Shown piece after piece: positions 12,301-21,633 of a stretch of DNA of 64,000 nt. The notes below the pieces were generated by a model. That model ran no database searches and was not told where the DNA came from. It was given only the letters and a program-made list of their open reading frames with translations. The translations under genes and the position numbers were made by a program. The DNA comes from Megascapheus bottae. Lineage: Eukaryota > Chordata > Mammalia > Rodentia > Geomyidae. Each line of letters starts with the position of its first letter. The stretch's first letter is position 1. The DNA lies in the NCBI GenBank assembly GCA_024803745.1, contig JANJXV010000004.1, positions 53,820,358-53,884,357 on the forward strand. The letters are read 5' to 3'.

Positions 12301-14230
12301 TCAAGAGTAAGCTAAGCTAGGTGCTCATGCCTGAAATCCTAGCTACTCAGATCAAAGTTCAAAGCCAGCCTGGTCAGGAAAGTCCATCACCAAAAAAGCT
12401 GTGGCTCAAGTGGTAGGAGAACTAGCCTTCAGTAGAAAAGCTCCAGGCCATGAGTTGTAGGTCTGCCACCAAAACAAAACAACAAAAAAACAAGCTAGTC
12501 CAACAAAACTGCTGTCCTGATTCTGTTTTGGGGTGTTTTTTTTTGTTTGTTTTTTTGGTTTTTTTTTTGCCAGTCCTAGGGCTTGAACTCAAGGCCTGAG
12601 CACAGTCCTTGGGCTTTTTCAAGACTAGAGCTCTACCTACCACTTGAGCAATAGCACCACTTCTGGCTTTTTTCTATGTATATGGTACTGGGGAATCAAA
12701 CCCAGGTCCTTGTGCATGTTAGTCAAGCACTCTATAGGTTGGGTTCAGTTCCTCAGTACCACATACATAGAAAAGCCAGAAGTGGTGCTGTGACTCAAAT
12801 GGTAGAGCACTAGACTTAGTGAAAGCCCAAGGACAGTGCTCAGGCTCTTGAGTTCATGCCCCAGGACTGGTGGCAAAAAAAAAAAAAAACTACTTTCATG
12901 CAATTTTTTGTTTAAATGAAAAGAGCTGGGCACAGTGGCTCACGCCTGTAATTCTAGCTACTCAGGAGGCTGAAATCTGAGGATCAAAGTTCAAAGCCAG
13001 CCCAGCTACAAAAGGGCCTCCAATTAACCTCTAGAAAATGGGAAGTGGGGCTTGGCTCAAGGATAGGGCAGTAGCCTTGAGTTGAAGACTCAAAAAAAAA
13101 GGTAGTATCAAGAAAAAAAACTAACCAGGTATACTGATTTCATGTTTCTCTTTTGAGCACTGTTGTGGCCATAGATGTGTTTGTATTGATATCTGCTTTA
13201 ACATTACCAGAAGCACTACCACTTGGAAAATTCTGTTCTGACAGTAATAACATATACTCATCTAAGCAATATATCAAAACATAGGCCCATTGTATATATA
13301 TGCCCAGAATTCGTCAGTTTGAGAGGTCATTTGATTTTACAAGATAGCCTATGCTTAATTTGTCATGCTCTAGATTTTTATAATTCCCTCCTTCTGGGTT
13401 CTACAGAAACTGCACAACTACTCCTAATCGTCTCTGATGGCCGAGGCCTGTTCCTTGAAGGCAAAGAAAGAGTCCTGGCAGCAGTTCAGGCCGCCCGGAA
13501 TGCCAATATCTTCCTTATTTTTGTTGTGTTGGACAATCCAACCTCACGGGTGAGTGAATGAACAATGCTGTTAAAGGGATTTGCCTTCCCTGTGTTCTGA
13601 AACATGGCTTGAGTTGTTTTCATCAATTTGATTATGGTTCTTACGCACTTTTTTCTGAATCTTGACAAGAATCCAGTTAAGGTGTAAGGATGGTTCTTCA
13701 TACTCAGAAATGAAGCACAACTCAGGGAACCAAGATTCACAGTCAATAAAAGGCCATCCCCCGGGATCAGAATTTCCCTCTTATACAATAGTTATTGCAG
13801 CCTTTGGAGTGACCACTTCTAAATAGACTAACCCTCTCACAGCAAGATGCATCAGCCAGCTTAGTAAGTACACCCAGCCATTTCTGTTCTGCAGAAGAAT
13901 CGTAGCTGCAGGTACTTGAACATGTGGATAAGGTGATTTAATGGGAATTACTCTTCAGTACATAAAGAATGAACACTAAAGGGAAAGCAGATTGTCTTGT
14001 TTACCCCTTTTCCTTCCTTTTTGTGACCCCTTAAAGAAAATGGTTACCAGTGTCTTAGAATTCTGCTACTCAGGAAGCTGAGATCTGAGAATGGAAGCCA
14101 GCTCAGGCAAAAAAAAAAAGTCCACGAGACTCTCATCTTGTTACAAAAACTGGAAGTAGAACTGTGGCTCAAGTGGTAGAGTACCCAGCCTTTAGTAAAA
14201 ATGCCATGTGAGATACAAGCCCCAGTAACA

Positions 14231-14290
<60 letters not shown>

Positions 14291-14618
14291 CCCTAATCTG
14301 CCTCAATGCTAATTTTTAAATTCTTTTGCCTGGGAACCTAGTTTTGTATGTAGATTAAGATACAAGAACTAAAGACCTGATTCAGTGTTTTTTTTTTTGT
14401 TTGTTTTGTTTTTTGTGATGTCTTTACAGGATTCTATCTTGGACATTAAAGTACCAATATTTAAAGGACCTGGAGAGCTACCTGAAATCCGATCCTACAT
14501 GGAGGAATTCCCATTCCCATTCTATATCATTCTTCGAGATGTGAACGCACTTCCTGAAACACTCAGTGATGCCCTTAGGCAGTGGTTTGAGTTGGTAGCT
14601 GCTTCTGACCAATCCTAG
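88..14618 (+). CDS. MDN1: MDN1 (midasin), C-terminal 495 codons in 11 exons
   Basis: Midasin is the giant nuclear AAA+ ATPase (Rea1 in yeast; about 5,600 residues in human) that strips assembly factors from pre-60S ribosomes. Only the tail is here: a charged acidic linker followed by the C-terminal MIDAS/VWA domain that grips UBL-domain partners. Joining 88-289, 4182-4343, 5727-5884, 6601-6690, 7519-7634, 9960-10134, 11027-11100, 11230-11344, 12032-12095, 13407-13549 and 14430-14618 gives 1488 nt, an exact multiple of three with no internal stop. All introns are GT-AG. The DxSxS metal-ion motif falls at residues 289-293 of this part. Agreement with human midasin (recalled) is near-complete in the MIDAS domain and looser in the acidic linker. 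The ATPase ring exons lie left of base 1. No break was seen, so the gene looks functional. Confidence 0.96.
396..530 (-). repeat. SINE fragment, B1-ID type, reverse
   Basis: The strand shows the inverted ID-like module (CTGGGCCTGGGGGCTATCCC, then GAGCTCTTCAGC). It is diverged. The head is missing or unrecognisable. Confidence 0.6.
1084..1272 (+). repeat. Dimeric ID SINE with a G tail
   Basis: Left monomer runs from GCAGTTTGGCCTACTGGTAG through a B-box-like GGGTTTGATTCC. The right monomer runs from GCTCAAGTGGTAAAGCTCT to CAAGCCCAGGACTT. In place of an A tail there are 14 G at 1259-1272. Confidence 0.85.
1895..1985 (-). repeat. ID-like SINE fragment, old
   Basis: Inverted tRNA-like core (GAACTTAGTACCCAATGCTT, then CTGAGCCATGCC), much diverged. 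Confidence 0.45.
3160..3385 (-). repeat. B1-ID SINE, reverse
   Basis: Inverted ID module (CTGTCCTTGAGTTTTATTGC, then CACTTTGAGCCACAGCAC) followed by an inverted 7SL-like head (TAGTATCACAGGCATGAGCC). The flanking intron 3385-4180 has no recognised element. Confidence 0.75.
4182..4343 (+). CDS. MDN1: MDN1 exon: acidic linker, part 2
   Basis: The acceptor AG is at 4180-4181 and the donor is GTGAGT at 4344. It encodes [14 protein letters not shown] followed by a Glu/Asp-rich stretch ([13 protein letters not shown]). Low complexity and divergence are typical of this unstructured linker. The intron before it is 3.9 kb. Confidence 0.92.
4733..4866 (-). repeat. Old composite SINE, reverse
   Basis: Inverted ID-like core with CTGAGGATTGATGTCAGGG and an AGTAGGGTCTTTG / CAGGTTGGCTTCCAATCACA head. 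It is more diverged than neighbours and could be the long three-module type. Confidence 0.4.
4900..5110 (+). repeat. Dimeric ID SINE
   Basis: Full two-monomer structure starting GGCCAGGAGTTTGGCCTAG, with GGGTTTGATTCC in the left monomer and a 12-A tail. It is in sense with MDN1. Confidence 0.88.
5727..5884 (+). CDS. MDN1: MDN1 exon: acidic linker, part 3
   Basis: Acceptor AAACAG ends at 5726; donor GTACTA follows the Gln codon at 5882-5884. The product includes [18 protein letters not shown] and ends [10 protein letters not shown]. The open frame runs on to 6019 in the intron, so the exon end rests on homology and on phase with the next exon. Confidence 0.91.
6050..6200 (+). mobile_element. 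L1 3'-end fragment
   Basis: The stretch AATGCACCTTCTATCTGGC leads into AACCCTTTTACTAATTACAA and an A tail. It matches the 3' tails near 46370-46470 (+) and 51265 (-), so it is one L1 3' end in three copies. Confidence 0.55.
6230..6362 (+). repeat. B1-ID SINE, truncated
   Basis: 7SL-like head with GAGCTGGTGGCCTGTAATCC, then CAATTAACCACCAGAAAACT. The ID tail module is lost. Confidence 0.7.
6601..6690 (+). CDS. MDN1: MDN1 exon: linker to MIDAS domain (30 codons)
   Basis: Acceptor TTCTTCATAG ends at 6600 and donor GTAAGT starts at 6691. It encodes [20 protein letters not shown] and ten more residues, probably helical. A phase 0/0 exon of 90 nt could be skipped without breaking the frame. Confidence 0.93.
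7079..7236 (+). repeat. Dimeric ID SINE with internal deletion
   Basis: GGCTGGGAATGTGGC opens the left monomer, but the stretch up to the anticodon-like region is deleted. The right monomer is complete to CCAAGGCTTGCAAAGC. Confidence 0.7.
7519..7634 (+). CDS. MDN1: MDN1 exon: pre-MIDAS helices
   Basis: Acceptor TGTCCCAG ends at 7518 and donor GTAAGT starts at 7635. It encodes [20 protein letters not shown] and on to [10 protein letters not shown]. The last Lys codon is split AA|A across the next intron, the one that carries the solo LTR. Confidence 0.93.
7800..7970 (-). repeat. Dimeric ID SINE, reverse
   Basis: Both monomers are inverted: TGCTTACCACTTGAGCCAC, then AGTCAAACCCAGGGATCTG and TTACCACTAGGCCACAC. 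It lies immediately left of the SINE that hosts the solo LTR. Confidence 0.8.
8151..8564 (+). pseudogene. Open frame in the LTR U3, position of the MMTV accessory gene
   Basis: ATG at 8151 opens 137 codons to TAA at 8562-8564. The frame is also open upstream through the LTR start. The predicted product has a polar N-terminus with Trp and Pro, a hydrophobic segment at residues about 35-54, and an Asn-Lys-Thr glycosylation sequon near residue 104, which gives a type II membrane topology. MMTV-type LTRs carry their superantigen gene in U3, with the same layout but about 320 codons. Here the frame is much shorter, so this is a truncated or decayed relative at best, or a chance frame. Residue-level homology was not established. 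Confidence 0.45.
8941..8967 (+). promoter_or_regulatory. LTR TATA box and AGTAAA polyadenylation signal
   Basis: TATATAA is at 8941-8947 and AGTAAA at 8962-8967, 15 bases apart. A polyadenylation hexamer so close to the TATA box implies a very short R region, as in MMTV. Being in sense, the signal could cause early ending of MDN1 transcripts; that is inference. Confidence 0.55.
9247..9333. repeat. Compound microsatellite (TG)n(AG)n
   Basis: About 14 TG units (9247-9274) pass directly into about 29 AG units. It abuts the tail side of the reverse SINE at 9340. Confidence 0.97.
9340..9562 (-). repeat. B1-ID SINE, reverse
   Basis: Inverted ID module from GGGGCTTGCACTCAACCCGG and inverted head ending GGCGTGAGCCACCATACCCA. 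The tail has become the TG/AG microsatellite. Confidence 0.85.
9729..9920 (+). repeat. Dimeric ID SINE beside an MDN1 acceptor
   Basis: Complete dimer from CGAGAGTTTAGCCTAGTGG to GACTGGCC and an A tail. Its end is about 40 bases from the acceptor AG at 9958-9959, so the branch point must lie in the tail or just after it. Confidence 0.88.
9960..10134 (+). CDS. MDN1: MDN1 exon: start of MIDAS/VWA domain with DxSxS
   Basis: Acceptor CGGATAG ends at 9959 and donor GTAAGG starts at 10135. It encodes [20 protein letters not shown] and later [18 protein letters not shown]. Asp-x-Ser-x-Ser is the metal-coordinating signature of VWA/MIDAS folds and is intact. A dimeric SINE ends only about 40 bases before the acceptor. 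Confidence 0.95.
10268..10500 (+). repeat. B1-ID SINE
   Basis: Head starts CTGGGCTCTGGTAGCTCACA. Tail module ends CAAGCCCCATAACTGACCCG and A10. The intron right of it (10505-11026) shows nothing recognisable. Confidence 0.85.
11027..11100 (+). CDS. MDN1: MDN1 exon: MIDAS domain, part 2
   Basis: Acceptor TTCCACAG ends at 11026 and donor GTAAGG starts at 11101. It encodes [20 protein letters not shown] and IAVC, ending two bases into a Ser codon. This is the hydrophobic helix and strand of the VWA core. Confidence 0.94.
11230..11344 (+). CDS. MDN1: MDN1 exon: MIDAS domain, part 3
   Basis: Acceptor CTCCCAAG ends at 11229 and donor GTATGT starts at 11345. It encodes [20 protein letters not shown] and on to KKTKIAQ. 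The preceding intron is only 129 bases and contains C and A runs. Confidence 0.94.
11520..11620 (-). repeat. ID-module fragment, reverse, with a C tail on its own strand
   Basis: GGATTTGAACTCTAGGCCTG and GAGCTCTTCAGCTC are inverted ID module sequence. The T8 G11 run at 11522-11541 reads as a C-run tail on the element's strand. Confidence 0.55.
12032..12095 (+). CDS. MDN1: MDN1 exon: MIDAS domain, part 4
   Basis: Acceptor GGTTTAG ends at 12031 and donor GTGAGC starts at 12096. It encodes [20 protein letters not shown] and ends one base into a Glu codon. At 64 nt it is the shortest MDN1 exon here. Confidence 0.92.
12312..12486 (+). repeat. B1-ID SINE, shortened
   Basis: Head CTAGGTGCTCATGCCTGAAA, then CAAAGCCAGCCTGGTCAGGA. 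The ID tail ends AGGTCTGCCACC and an A-rich tail. Confidence 0.75.
12540..12888. repeat. Back-to-back dimeric ID SINEs
   Basis: A reverse copy (12566-12736, TGCCAGTCCTAGGGCTTGAA onward, T-rich tail at left) meets a forward copy lacking its first bases (12741-12888, from GGGTTCAGTTCCTCAGTACC to A14). The pair could fold as a hairpin in MDN1 pre-mRNA. Confidence 0.82.
12926..13112 (+). repeat. B1-ID SINE, shortened tail
   Basis: Head GCTGGGCACAGTGGCTCACG, then CTACAAAAGGGCCTCCAATT. It ends soon after the start of the ID module. Confidence 0.78.
13407..13549 (+). CDS. MDN1: MDN1 exon: MIDAS domain, part 5 (SDGRG motif)
   Basis: Acceptor TTCTACAG ends at 13406 and donor GTGAGT starts at 13550. 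It encodes [20 protein letters not shown] and then [19 protein letters not shown]. The Asp in SDGRG is the expected second acidic MIDAS contact. The intron upstream is open in this frame for 60 codons, by chance. Confidence 0.94.
14042..14281 (+). repeat. B1-ID SINE with (CA)n tail
   Basis: Head is 5'-truncated. The ID module ends CAAGCCCCAGTAACAGCGCG and continues into about 25 CA units (14231-14281). The intron to its left, 13560-14035, holds nothing recognisable. Confidence 0.85.
14430..14618 (+). CDS. MDN1: MDN1 last coding exon and stop
   Basis: Acceptor CTTTACAG ends at 14429, after an unusually long T-rich tract from about 14390. It encodes [20 protein letters not shown] and ends with [11 protein letters not shown] and TAG at 14616-14618. 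C-terminal length matches human midasin as recalled. Confidence 0.95.
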   Translation, partial: DSILDIKVPIFKGPGELPEIRSYMEEFPFPFYIILRDVNALPETLSDALRQWFELVAASDQS

Positions 14619-15715
14619 AAGAGAGAGTTCACATCTTTTGAACTCATTGTTCCAAACAGGACATTCACTTACCTTCCATCTGATTTTTTAATTCATCCAA
14701 AACCTACAAAAATGTTATTGCAGTATACATTTGTATTTTTACAAATATATCAGAGAGCTCAGCTCCTTGCTGTACCTGCACCATGAAGAAACAGCAGTGC
14801 TACTCTCTCATAGCTGAGGGTGCAGGGAACCTAGCACTTGTGCTATTCCTGCAGGGGTCCTCGATACCTTTCCTAATTGCTGCCTACAGCATGGGACTAT
14901 TTTGACCCTGCATTAAGCTCTGCCTTGCCAAGCCCACAGTAAAGCTCCCAAGGCTATATGTCTTGTGGCTGACACAGCTGGTTTTCTGGAGAGCTTAAAT
15001 GTGTTCCCTTACCATGATGATTGTGAAAAGTACTGCCTTCTCTGTGAGGCAGGAGGCTTAGAGTGTTATTGTTCTTATAAAGCAACCAAACATTATGGAA
15101 GCCGAGTGCTCAACAAAGATGACCCTTGTGCTGCATAAAAACGAAGTGGCATTTTTAGTATTGCCACTTCCAGAGCTATGCAATGATGGGAAGGTGTTTT
15201 TCCCTTTATTTCATTCTCTTCAGTGCCATGGTCCCTGTTGTAATTTATTTTAGTTATTTTTTCTTTTAACAGTTAAGGGGAAGAATCATTCCTCACATTG
15301 CTTTCAAGCTGCACATATCCAGTTCCTGTGGACACAGCATTTATTTTCCAGGATGAGACTAATAACCAGCTACATATTTTTCCTCTGCAGACAAAACATG
15401 TCAGTGGTGTTAGGGCAGTGTTGAAAGCAGTGCTTGAATACTTGAAACTGTGTACTGTGTCTTTATTTAATGTTTTGTCAGAATGTTCTTTTATAGGCAG
15501 TGTGCCATGCATCATCATCTATCTATCTCCATACTGTTTTTGAAGTTACACTGTGAAGTCTTCCACCTTTATGCGGTGGTCTAAGACACAGACTGCTTGT
15601 TTAACCAAGTGTCCTAAAGCATGTACCTGAAGCTATATTGTTTTTTATTGTAAAAAGCTATGCAGCTTATATTCTGAAAACTATTAAAACATATGCCACT
15701 ATTGAGGCAATCTGA
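14619..15715 (+). other. MDN1: MDN1 3' UTR with ATTAAA signal
   Basis: About 1.1 kb of SINE-free sequence follows the stop codon. It ends with ATTAAA at 15683-15688, about 50 bases before the next SINE. Lack of repeats in an otherwise SINE-packed region supports a transcribed UTR. The cleavage site near 15705 is inferred. Confidence 0.65.
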
Positions 15716-15739
15716 GATCATTTTTACTGTGATAGAAGA

Positions 15740-15948
15740 GTCCTGGTGGCTCAAGCCTATAGACCTAGATCCTCAGGACACCTGAGTGTCACGGTTCAGA
15801 GCCAGCCTAAGGCAGGAAAAACCCATGAGACTCATCTTCAGTGGACCACTCAAAATCTAGAAGTGGATCTATGGCTTAAAGTGGTAAACTACTAGCCTTG
15901 GGCAAAAGAGCTCAGGGACAGCTCCCGGGACCCACAACTGGCAGAAAA
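15740..15948 (+). repeat. B1-ID SINE just past MDN1
   Basis: Head AGTCCTGGTGGCTCAAGCC; tail module ends GGGACCCACAACTGGCAG. Confidence 0.8.
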
Positions 15949-15949
15949 A

Positions 15950-17084
15950 TAAGTTGGCAAGGTTTCATCTCAACTAATGGCTGAGTCTAGCGCTTCATGC
16001 CCGTCATCCCAGTAACAAAGGGAAAACCAATAGGAGGATCTTAAGTCCAGGTCGGTCTGGATATTTCTCCTTTCCTTCATTATTCGCTTGGCAAAATTAA
16101 CACAAAACTCATGCAAAAAATTAACCTGCCTAACAGTAACCTGTTTTGCCATTTCACTAGCCAGAGCAGTTTAATTTGCCAGCTATAGTTATATCTTATA
16201 GGGGAACATTATTTTAATGATGGGTTGAAGGCTTGACTTCCCAACTCATGTGCCCAAAGTAATTTCTTGAACCCTAGAGCCACTCCTGGGGGTTAAGCCC
16301 CAGTAATTCTGGTAGACAGGTACCCACAAGGAGTCATTTTCCACTTGGGCTGTGCTGGGGAAAAAGGAATATGCGGCAAGGCTAATCCTCAGCATTCTCA
16401 GTCCAAGCCCTTCAGGATAGGAATACAATCTAAAATACAGTGTTGCAATTTTATTGCTCTCTTGCCTTAGACCAACCCAACACAGCCATTCTGTCACCAG
16501 GTGATAAAATCACTTCTTGACCAACACTTCCTTACACAGTGAATGGTTTCAGGTGTCTGCTGGCTCTCTTCAAATGTATCACATCCAGAGTGCATTCATT
16601 GCCCATGAAGTCTCTCCAGCCGAAAATCCCATGAGAGCTCCCTGTTGTGATGAGTATACTCAAGCTTCTCACTGCAACATCTAATGTTCTTGTCTGCCTC
16701 TCCTGTCCCTTCTCTCCAGCATCCCCATCATTCGTCTCATCATAGCAAACAAGTTCCTTCAACTTACACATGTTCCCTTACCTTGCCATTCTGACAACCT
16801 AATTCAAACAGAATTCCAAGCATGAACTTCCATGGCATGAACTTAGACATTTAGTAGCACTACATTCTTTATAGTTTCCCTGCCTAAAAATACAAATGCT
16901 TTAATTGAACCTCCATATTATCCCTAGGTATTTTGCTCATACTAGCTGGACACATTTATGGATGTAGAATTGCCTTGTCCAACTGGAGATTTACTTTAAA
17001 AAAAAATGGGTTGTTGAGCTGCTGTGCTCAAGGCTAATGCGCTACCACTTGAGCCACCACGCTACGTCCACAAATGCTTTAAGA
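15950..17084. other. MDN1-LYRM2 intergenic, no gene seen
   Basis: No open frame with recognisable similarity and no clear full-length repeat on either strand. 16950-17080 has an inverted ID fragment (CTAATGCGCTACCACTTGAG). Confidence 0.5.
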
Positions 17085-17671
17085 AAGTAAACATATAATG
17101 TAACAATATGACAATACTTCTGGAGGAAGAGTGTAAAAATGACTGTCACTGTTCCTGGCCAGAACAATCGGGCAAGAGAAAGAGTTAAAAGGAATTCACA
17201 TAGGGAAGGAAGTTGAACTTGAGCATAAGGACCTACCTCCAAGCTCCTAAAACTGATTAATAACTGACCAAGTAGCAGGCTGCAAAGTGAACCCACACAC
17301 ACACAAAAAAAACAGCCTTTCTGTACACCATCTATGGTGTACACTCAGAAATCAAGAAAGAAGAATTCCATTTGCAATACCTCCACCCCAAACTAATATA
17401 TAAATGTAATGAGGGAAGCAAAAGATCTCTAGTGAAAGTGAAGAAATCAGTGATGATAGCAAGAAATGGAAAAACCTCCCATGTTCATGGATAGGTAGAA
17501 CATGGAAAATAGCCATACTGGCAAAAATGATCTACAAATTTAACACAATCCCTGTCAAAATCATGATACATTCTTCTCCAAGCTAAAAAGACCTCGTATA
17601 GCCAAAGCATTTCTAGATTAAAAATGCTGCTGGTATTACAACCCAAGATCTCAAGCTCTACTACACTACAG

Positions 17672-17872
17672 AGTTGGCGCGGTGGCTTAGAGGCTGAGAT
17701 CTGAGGATCGATGTTCAAAGCCAGCCCGGGCCTGCCCTAAAGAAAATGAGACTCATCTCCAACGAACCTCTAGAAAACTGGAAGTGGGGCTGGTAGCCTT
17801 GAGCTAAAGAGCTCAGGGACACAGCCCAGGGCCAGAGTTCAAGCCCCGTGACCCATAAAAAAATTTTAAAAA
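17672..17872 (+). repeat. B1-ID SINE nested in L1
   Basis: From GTTGGCGCGGTGGCTTAG to AAGCCCCGTGACCCAT and A6. It separates two adjacent ORF2 pieces. Confidence 0.82.
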
Positions 17873-18243
17873 GCCAACTTGGAATGGGCACAAAAACAGG
17901 CCCTAAAATCAATGGGACAGACTAGAAGATCCAAAAATAAAGCCATATATTTAAGAGTTAACCTGATTTTTGACAAAGGATCCAAAAATGTACAGGGCAA
18001 AGAAGGAAGACAGCCTCTTCAATAATTAGTATTGGGAAAACTCAGGATCCATATGAACAAAACTAAGATCCCATTTGTCACCATGTACTAAAAGTGAATC
18101 AAAGACCTCAATCTCATACCTGAAACTACTGTAAGATGTAGTAGGAGAAACATTATAACTTACAAGCAAAGCGAGGACATTTTGGAAAATCACAGGGGTA
18201 CAGCAAATAGAGACTTGACAAATAGGACTACATCAAAATAAAA

Positions 18244-18440
18244 AGCGGGGTCAGGAGCATGGCCTAGTGATGGCATGTTCACCTAGCAAGCACAAAGCCC
18301 TGAATTCAAGTCCCTGTTACCACATACATAGAAAAGGCTAGAAGTGGCACTGTGGCTCAAATGGCGGAGCACTAGCCTTGAGCAAGAAGTGTCCAAGGAC
18401 AGTGCCCCAGTCCTAAGTTCAAGCTCCATGACTGGCAAAT
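18244..18440 (+). repeat. Dimeric ID SINE nested in L1
   Basis: From GCGGGGTCAGGAGCATGGCC to CTCCATGACTGGCAAATAAA. Confidence 0.85.
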
Positions 18441-18815
18441 AAATAAGCTGCATAGCAAAGGGCATAATTATTATTAAACTATGAAAGTATCAGCAATACA
18501 ACAAATGCCTCATATTCAAAATATACAAGGAGCTAAAAAAAAAAAAAACCAAAGAAGTAGTAAGTGAATCAAATGGACAAAGGTAAAGAGACTATTCAGA
18601 AGAAAACTGGCAAATAGACACCTGAGGAAATGTTCAACATTCCTGACCATAACTTTGAGATTCCATATTACCCCAGTTAGACTGGCCAACATCATGAATT
18701 CAAACAACAAATGCTGGTGGGGACATGGGGGAGAAATGCTATTGCACCTTTGGTGGGAATATAAATTAGGACAAGCACTCTGGAAGAAGGTTTAGAGGTT
18801 CCTCGAAGAATTCAA

Positions 18816-19036
18816 ACACCCCTGTAATCCTAGCTACTCAGGAAGCTGAAATCTGAACATTGTGGTTCAAAGCCAGCCAGGACACAAAAGCCCATGACTT
18901 ATCTCCAGTTAATCACCAGAAAATGGGAAATGGCATTATGGCTCAAGGGGTAGGGTGGTAGCCTTGAGCTGAAGAGCTCAGGGTCAACGCCCAGGCCCAG
19001 AGTTCAAATCCCACAACCAACAACCACAACAAAAAA
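18816..19036 (+). repeat. B1-ID SINE nested in L1
   Basis: Truncated head (CCCCTGTAATCCTAGCTACT) with full ID module ending ATCCCACAACCAACAACC. Confidence 0.82.
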
Positions 19037-19155
19037 AGACGGGAGGGAGGGACTAGGAGAGAATGAAGGCACAGAAGACATTGCACAAAGAAAATGTACT
19101 CATTACCTGACTTATGTAAAGTGTAATCCCTCTATAATTTTTAAAAAGTAAACAC

Positions 19156-19336
19156 GGGCCCGGAGTTTGGCCTAGAGGTAGAGTGCTTGCTTAGCATGCA
19201 CTCCGTACCACATACATAGAAGAAGGCCAGAAGTGATGCTGAGGTTCAAGTGGTAGAGCTCTAGCCTTGAGAAAGTCTAAGGACAGTGCTCAGGCCCTGA
19301 GCTCAAGCCCAGGACTTGCAAAAGGGAAAAAAAAAC
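19156..19336 (+). repeat. Dimeric ID SINE nested in L1
   Basis: GGGCCCGGAGTTTGGCCTAG start; a deletion removes the B-box region of the left monomer; ends CCAGGACTTGCAAAAGGG. Confidence 0.83.
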
Positions 19337-20589
19337 AACTAAACACAAGAGGGAATGAAAGAGAAAGAGGGAACAGCTGACAGCAAAACGAAAGAAATGT
19401 ACGTATTGTTTTATTGTCAATATTCAAAGAGTTAAACTTTTCTTATAATAAACGAGATTTTTGTGTTTTTTAACATTCATAAATTTTGTAGATTAGAATG
19501 ATGATGCTTATTACTATGAAAGTAAAAATGGGACTAACTTTAGCTAAGTATAACTACGCCACAATAATGTTAAATATATGTAATTACTTAATCTCAATAA
19601 ATCTTTGGAGGGAAAAAGAGGAAAAAAAACTAAACCTAGATCGTCCTTATATCCCAATGATACTACTGTTAGGCATTTACCAGATGACAAGTCCCAATAT
19701 GATAAAGACACTTGTGCATCCATGTTCACTGCTACACTACTTACAATAGCCAAGGTATGGAGACAAACCAAATGCCCTCCAATAAATGAATGGATCAATA
19801 AAATGTGGTACATATACACAATGGAATTTGACTCATGCATTCAAAAGCGTTAAGATTATGTCATATGCAGGGAAATGGATGGACATAAATCATGTTGAGT
19901 GATCTTTATCATGCGAAAGAACTAAAATACACTGCAATGTGACAAATTACACAGAATTCTAGGCATTCACACACAGTGACACCCAAGGAGGACACTTGAG
20001 AGGAATACAAAAGGCACAATTCCTATATACCTATGATATATTAATCAAAACGAACTAAAAATACAAGGAGATATAAAAATATATACAGAACTCTGAGCAT
20101 TCATACATAGGCTAAAGCAGGACACTGTGAGGAGAAGAGCCCCAACGTATAATTCCTCTGAACATTCAAAATACTCTCAAAACAAATTCCAGCAAAGGGA
20201 AGCATGTTTGCTTTTTTTTGTATTTGGTGGTGGTGGAGGTGGTGATGATGGGTTGTGCTCTTGGACTTTCTCTTATTGAGGGCGGGGGGGTGGTGGAGAG
20301 GAATAGGTACAGAGGAAAACAGAGGGTAGAAGGGTGAACAAGAACAATCATAATATTCAGTATACACTGTGTTGAAAATAACCTTTGTAATTTGTGGGCA
20401 GGTACAGGAGGAAGAAAGGGAGAAAGCCCAAAAGAGAAATGTACTCATTGCTTGACTAATGAAATGGCAATTCCTCTGTACAGCATCTTAATCATAAAAA
20501 CCTATTTAAAATGGCTATTCTTGTGTTAATATTAGTATTATAAGATGATTTTGAGAGAACATATCTTTGTGGTGGGGCTTGAACTTGGT

Positions 20590-20840
20590 TCAGTGGTTGC
20601 TAGGCATTCATTTTACTTCCTAACCCTCCTTCCAGTTCTTTTTGCTGTGTTTTGTTTTGTATTTTTGTCAATCATGGGGCTTGAACTCTGGGCCCAGGCT
20701 CTTCAGCTCAAGGCTATCACTCTACCACTTGAGCCACAGCACTTTTTGTGCCTGGGATGACTTGGAACTGCAATCCTCAGCTCTCAGCCTCCTGAGTACC
20801 TAGGATTACAGGTGTGAGCCACTGATGCCTGGCTTGCTCT
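20590..20840 (-). repeat. B1-ID SINE, reverse
   Basis: Inverted ID module (ATCATGGGGCTTGAACTCTG) and head ending GGTGTGAGCCACTGATGCCT. Confidence 0.8.
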
Positions 20841-20974
20841 GGTCAGTTCTGAGTTAGATTTTTGCCCAGGCCAGCCTGGACCACAATCCTCTTTGATGCT
20901 TTCTGATACAGCTGAGACAACAGGCATGTACCAACACAACCACTTTTTTTCTTTTGTGATGGGGAGGTCGCCTA

Positions 20975-21120
20975 AGAAGTTTTTTTTTGCCAATCCTAGG
21001 GCTTGAACTCAGGGCCTGAGCACTGTCCTTGGACACGTTTTGCTCAAGGCTAGCACTCTGCCACTTGAGCCAAAGCGCCACTTCCAGCTTTTTCTGTGTA
21101 TGTGGCTATGCTCCTGGCCC
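20975..21120 (-). repeat. Dimeric ID SINE, reverse, partial
   Basis: TTTGCCAATCCTAGGGCTTG through CCAGCTTTTTCTGTGTATG. The inner monomer is cut short. Confidence 0.75.
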
Positions 21121-21633
21121 CTGAGGGGTTTTTGTTGTTGTTGTTAGAGGTCTTTGTTCATTCACCTAAGTTAGCATGACACTACAGTCCTTTCCATCTC
21201 AGCCTCGTGGTGTAGCTGGGATGGTAGGCTAGTACCACTGTACCTAACTAGCTGTTAGTGGAGATGGGGTCTGGGAAATTGCCCAAATAGTTTCAAACCA
21301 TGTTCCTTCTAATGTCTGCATTTTAAGCAGTTAAGATCTACAGGTAGGAGGCACCAGCACCCAGCAATACACACATACACACGCACATATCAATTCTAAA
21401 CTATATAGCACACTAATAGATTCTTATGAGAAATTAAGGCCTTACCAGATTAAAAAATTCACAAAGAAAATGAATACTAGCCTTAGCCAAGATAAGCCTG
21501 AAATATTTCCACCCTCAAAACAATTTATCATGTAGTCTACATATATCACAGGAAAGGTATTTATTTGATAAGTGGCATGGCAATTATAGTAATGTCCAGG
21601 AAAGAACCCAGATCCATGTATGTCAAAAAAATT

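Larger units (their letters stand above)
17085..20455 (+). mobile_element. Degraded L1 with four nested SINEs
   Basis: Non-LTR retrotransposon remnants read in order along the + strand. ORF2-type 3' segments are at 17085-17670 and 17880-18240 (the reverse-transcriptase C-terminal region, e.g. GGAAAATAGCCATACTGGC). Segments at 18440-18815 and 19460-20100 are typical L1 distal sequence (e.g. AATGAATGGATCAATAAAAT). A 3' end lies near 20400-20500. Many stops and frameshifts mean it codes nothing. SINEs at 17672, 18244, 18816 and 19156 interrupt it, so it predates them. Whether one or two L1 copies are involved is unclear. Confidence 0.8.
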
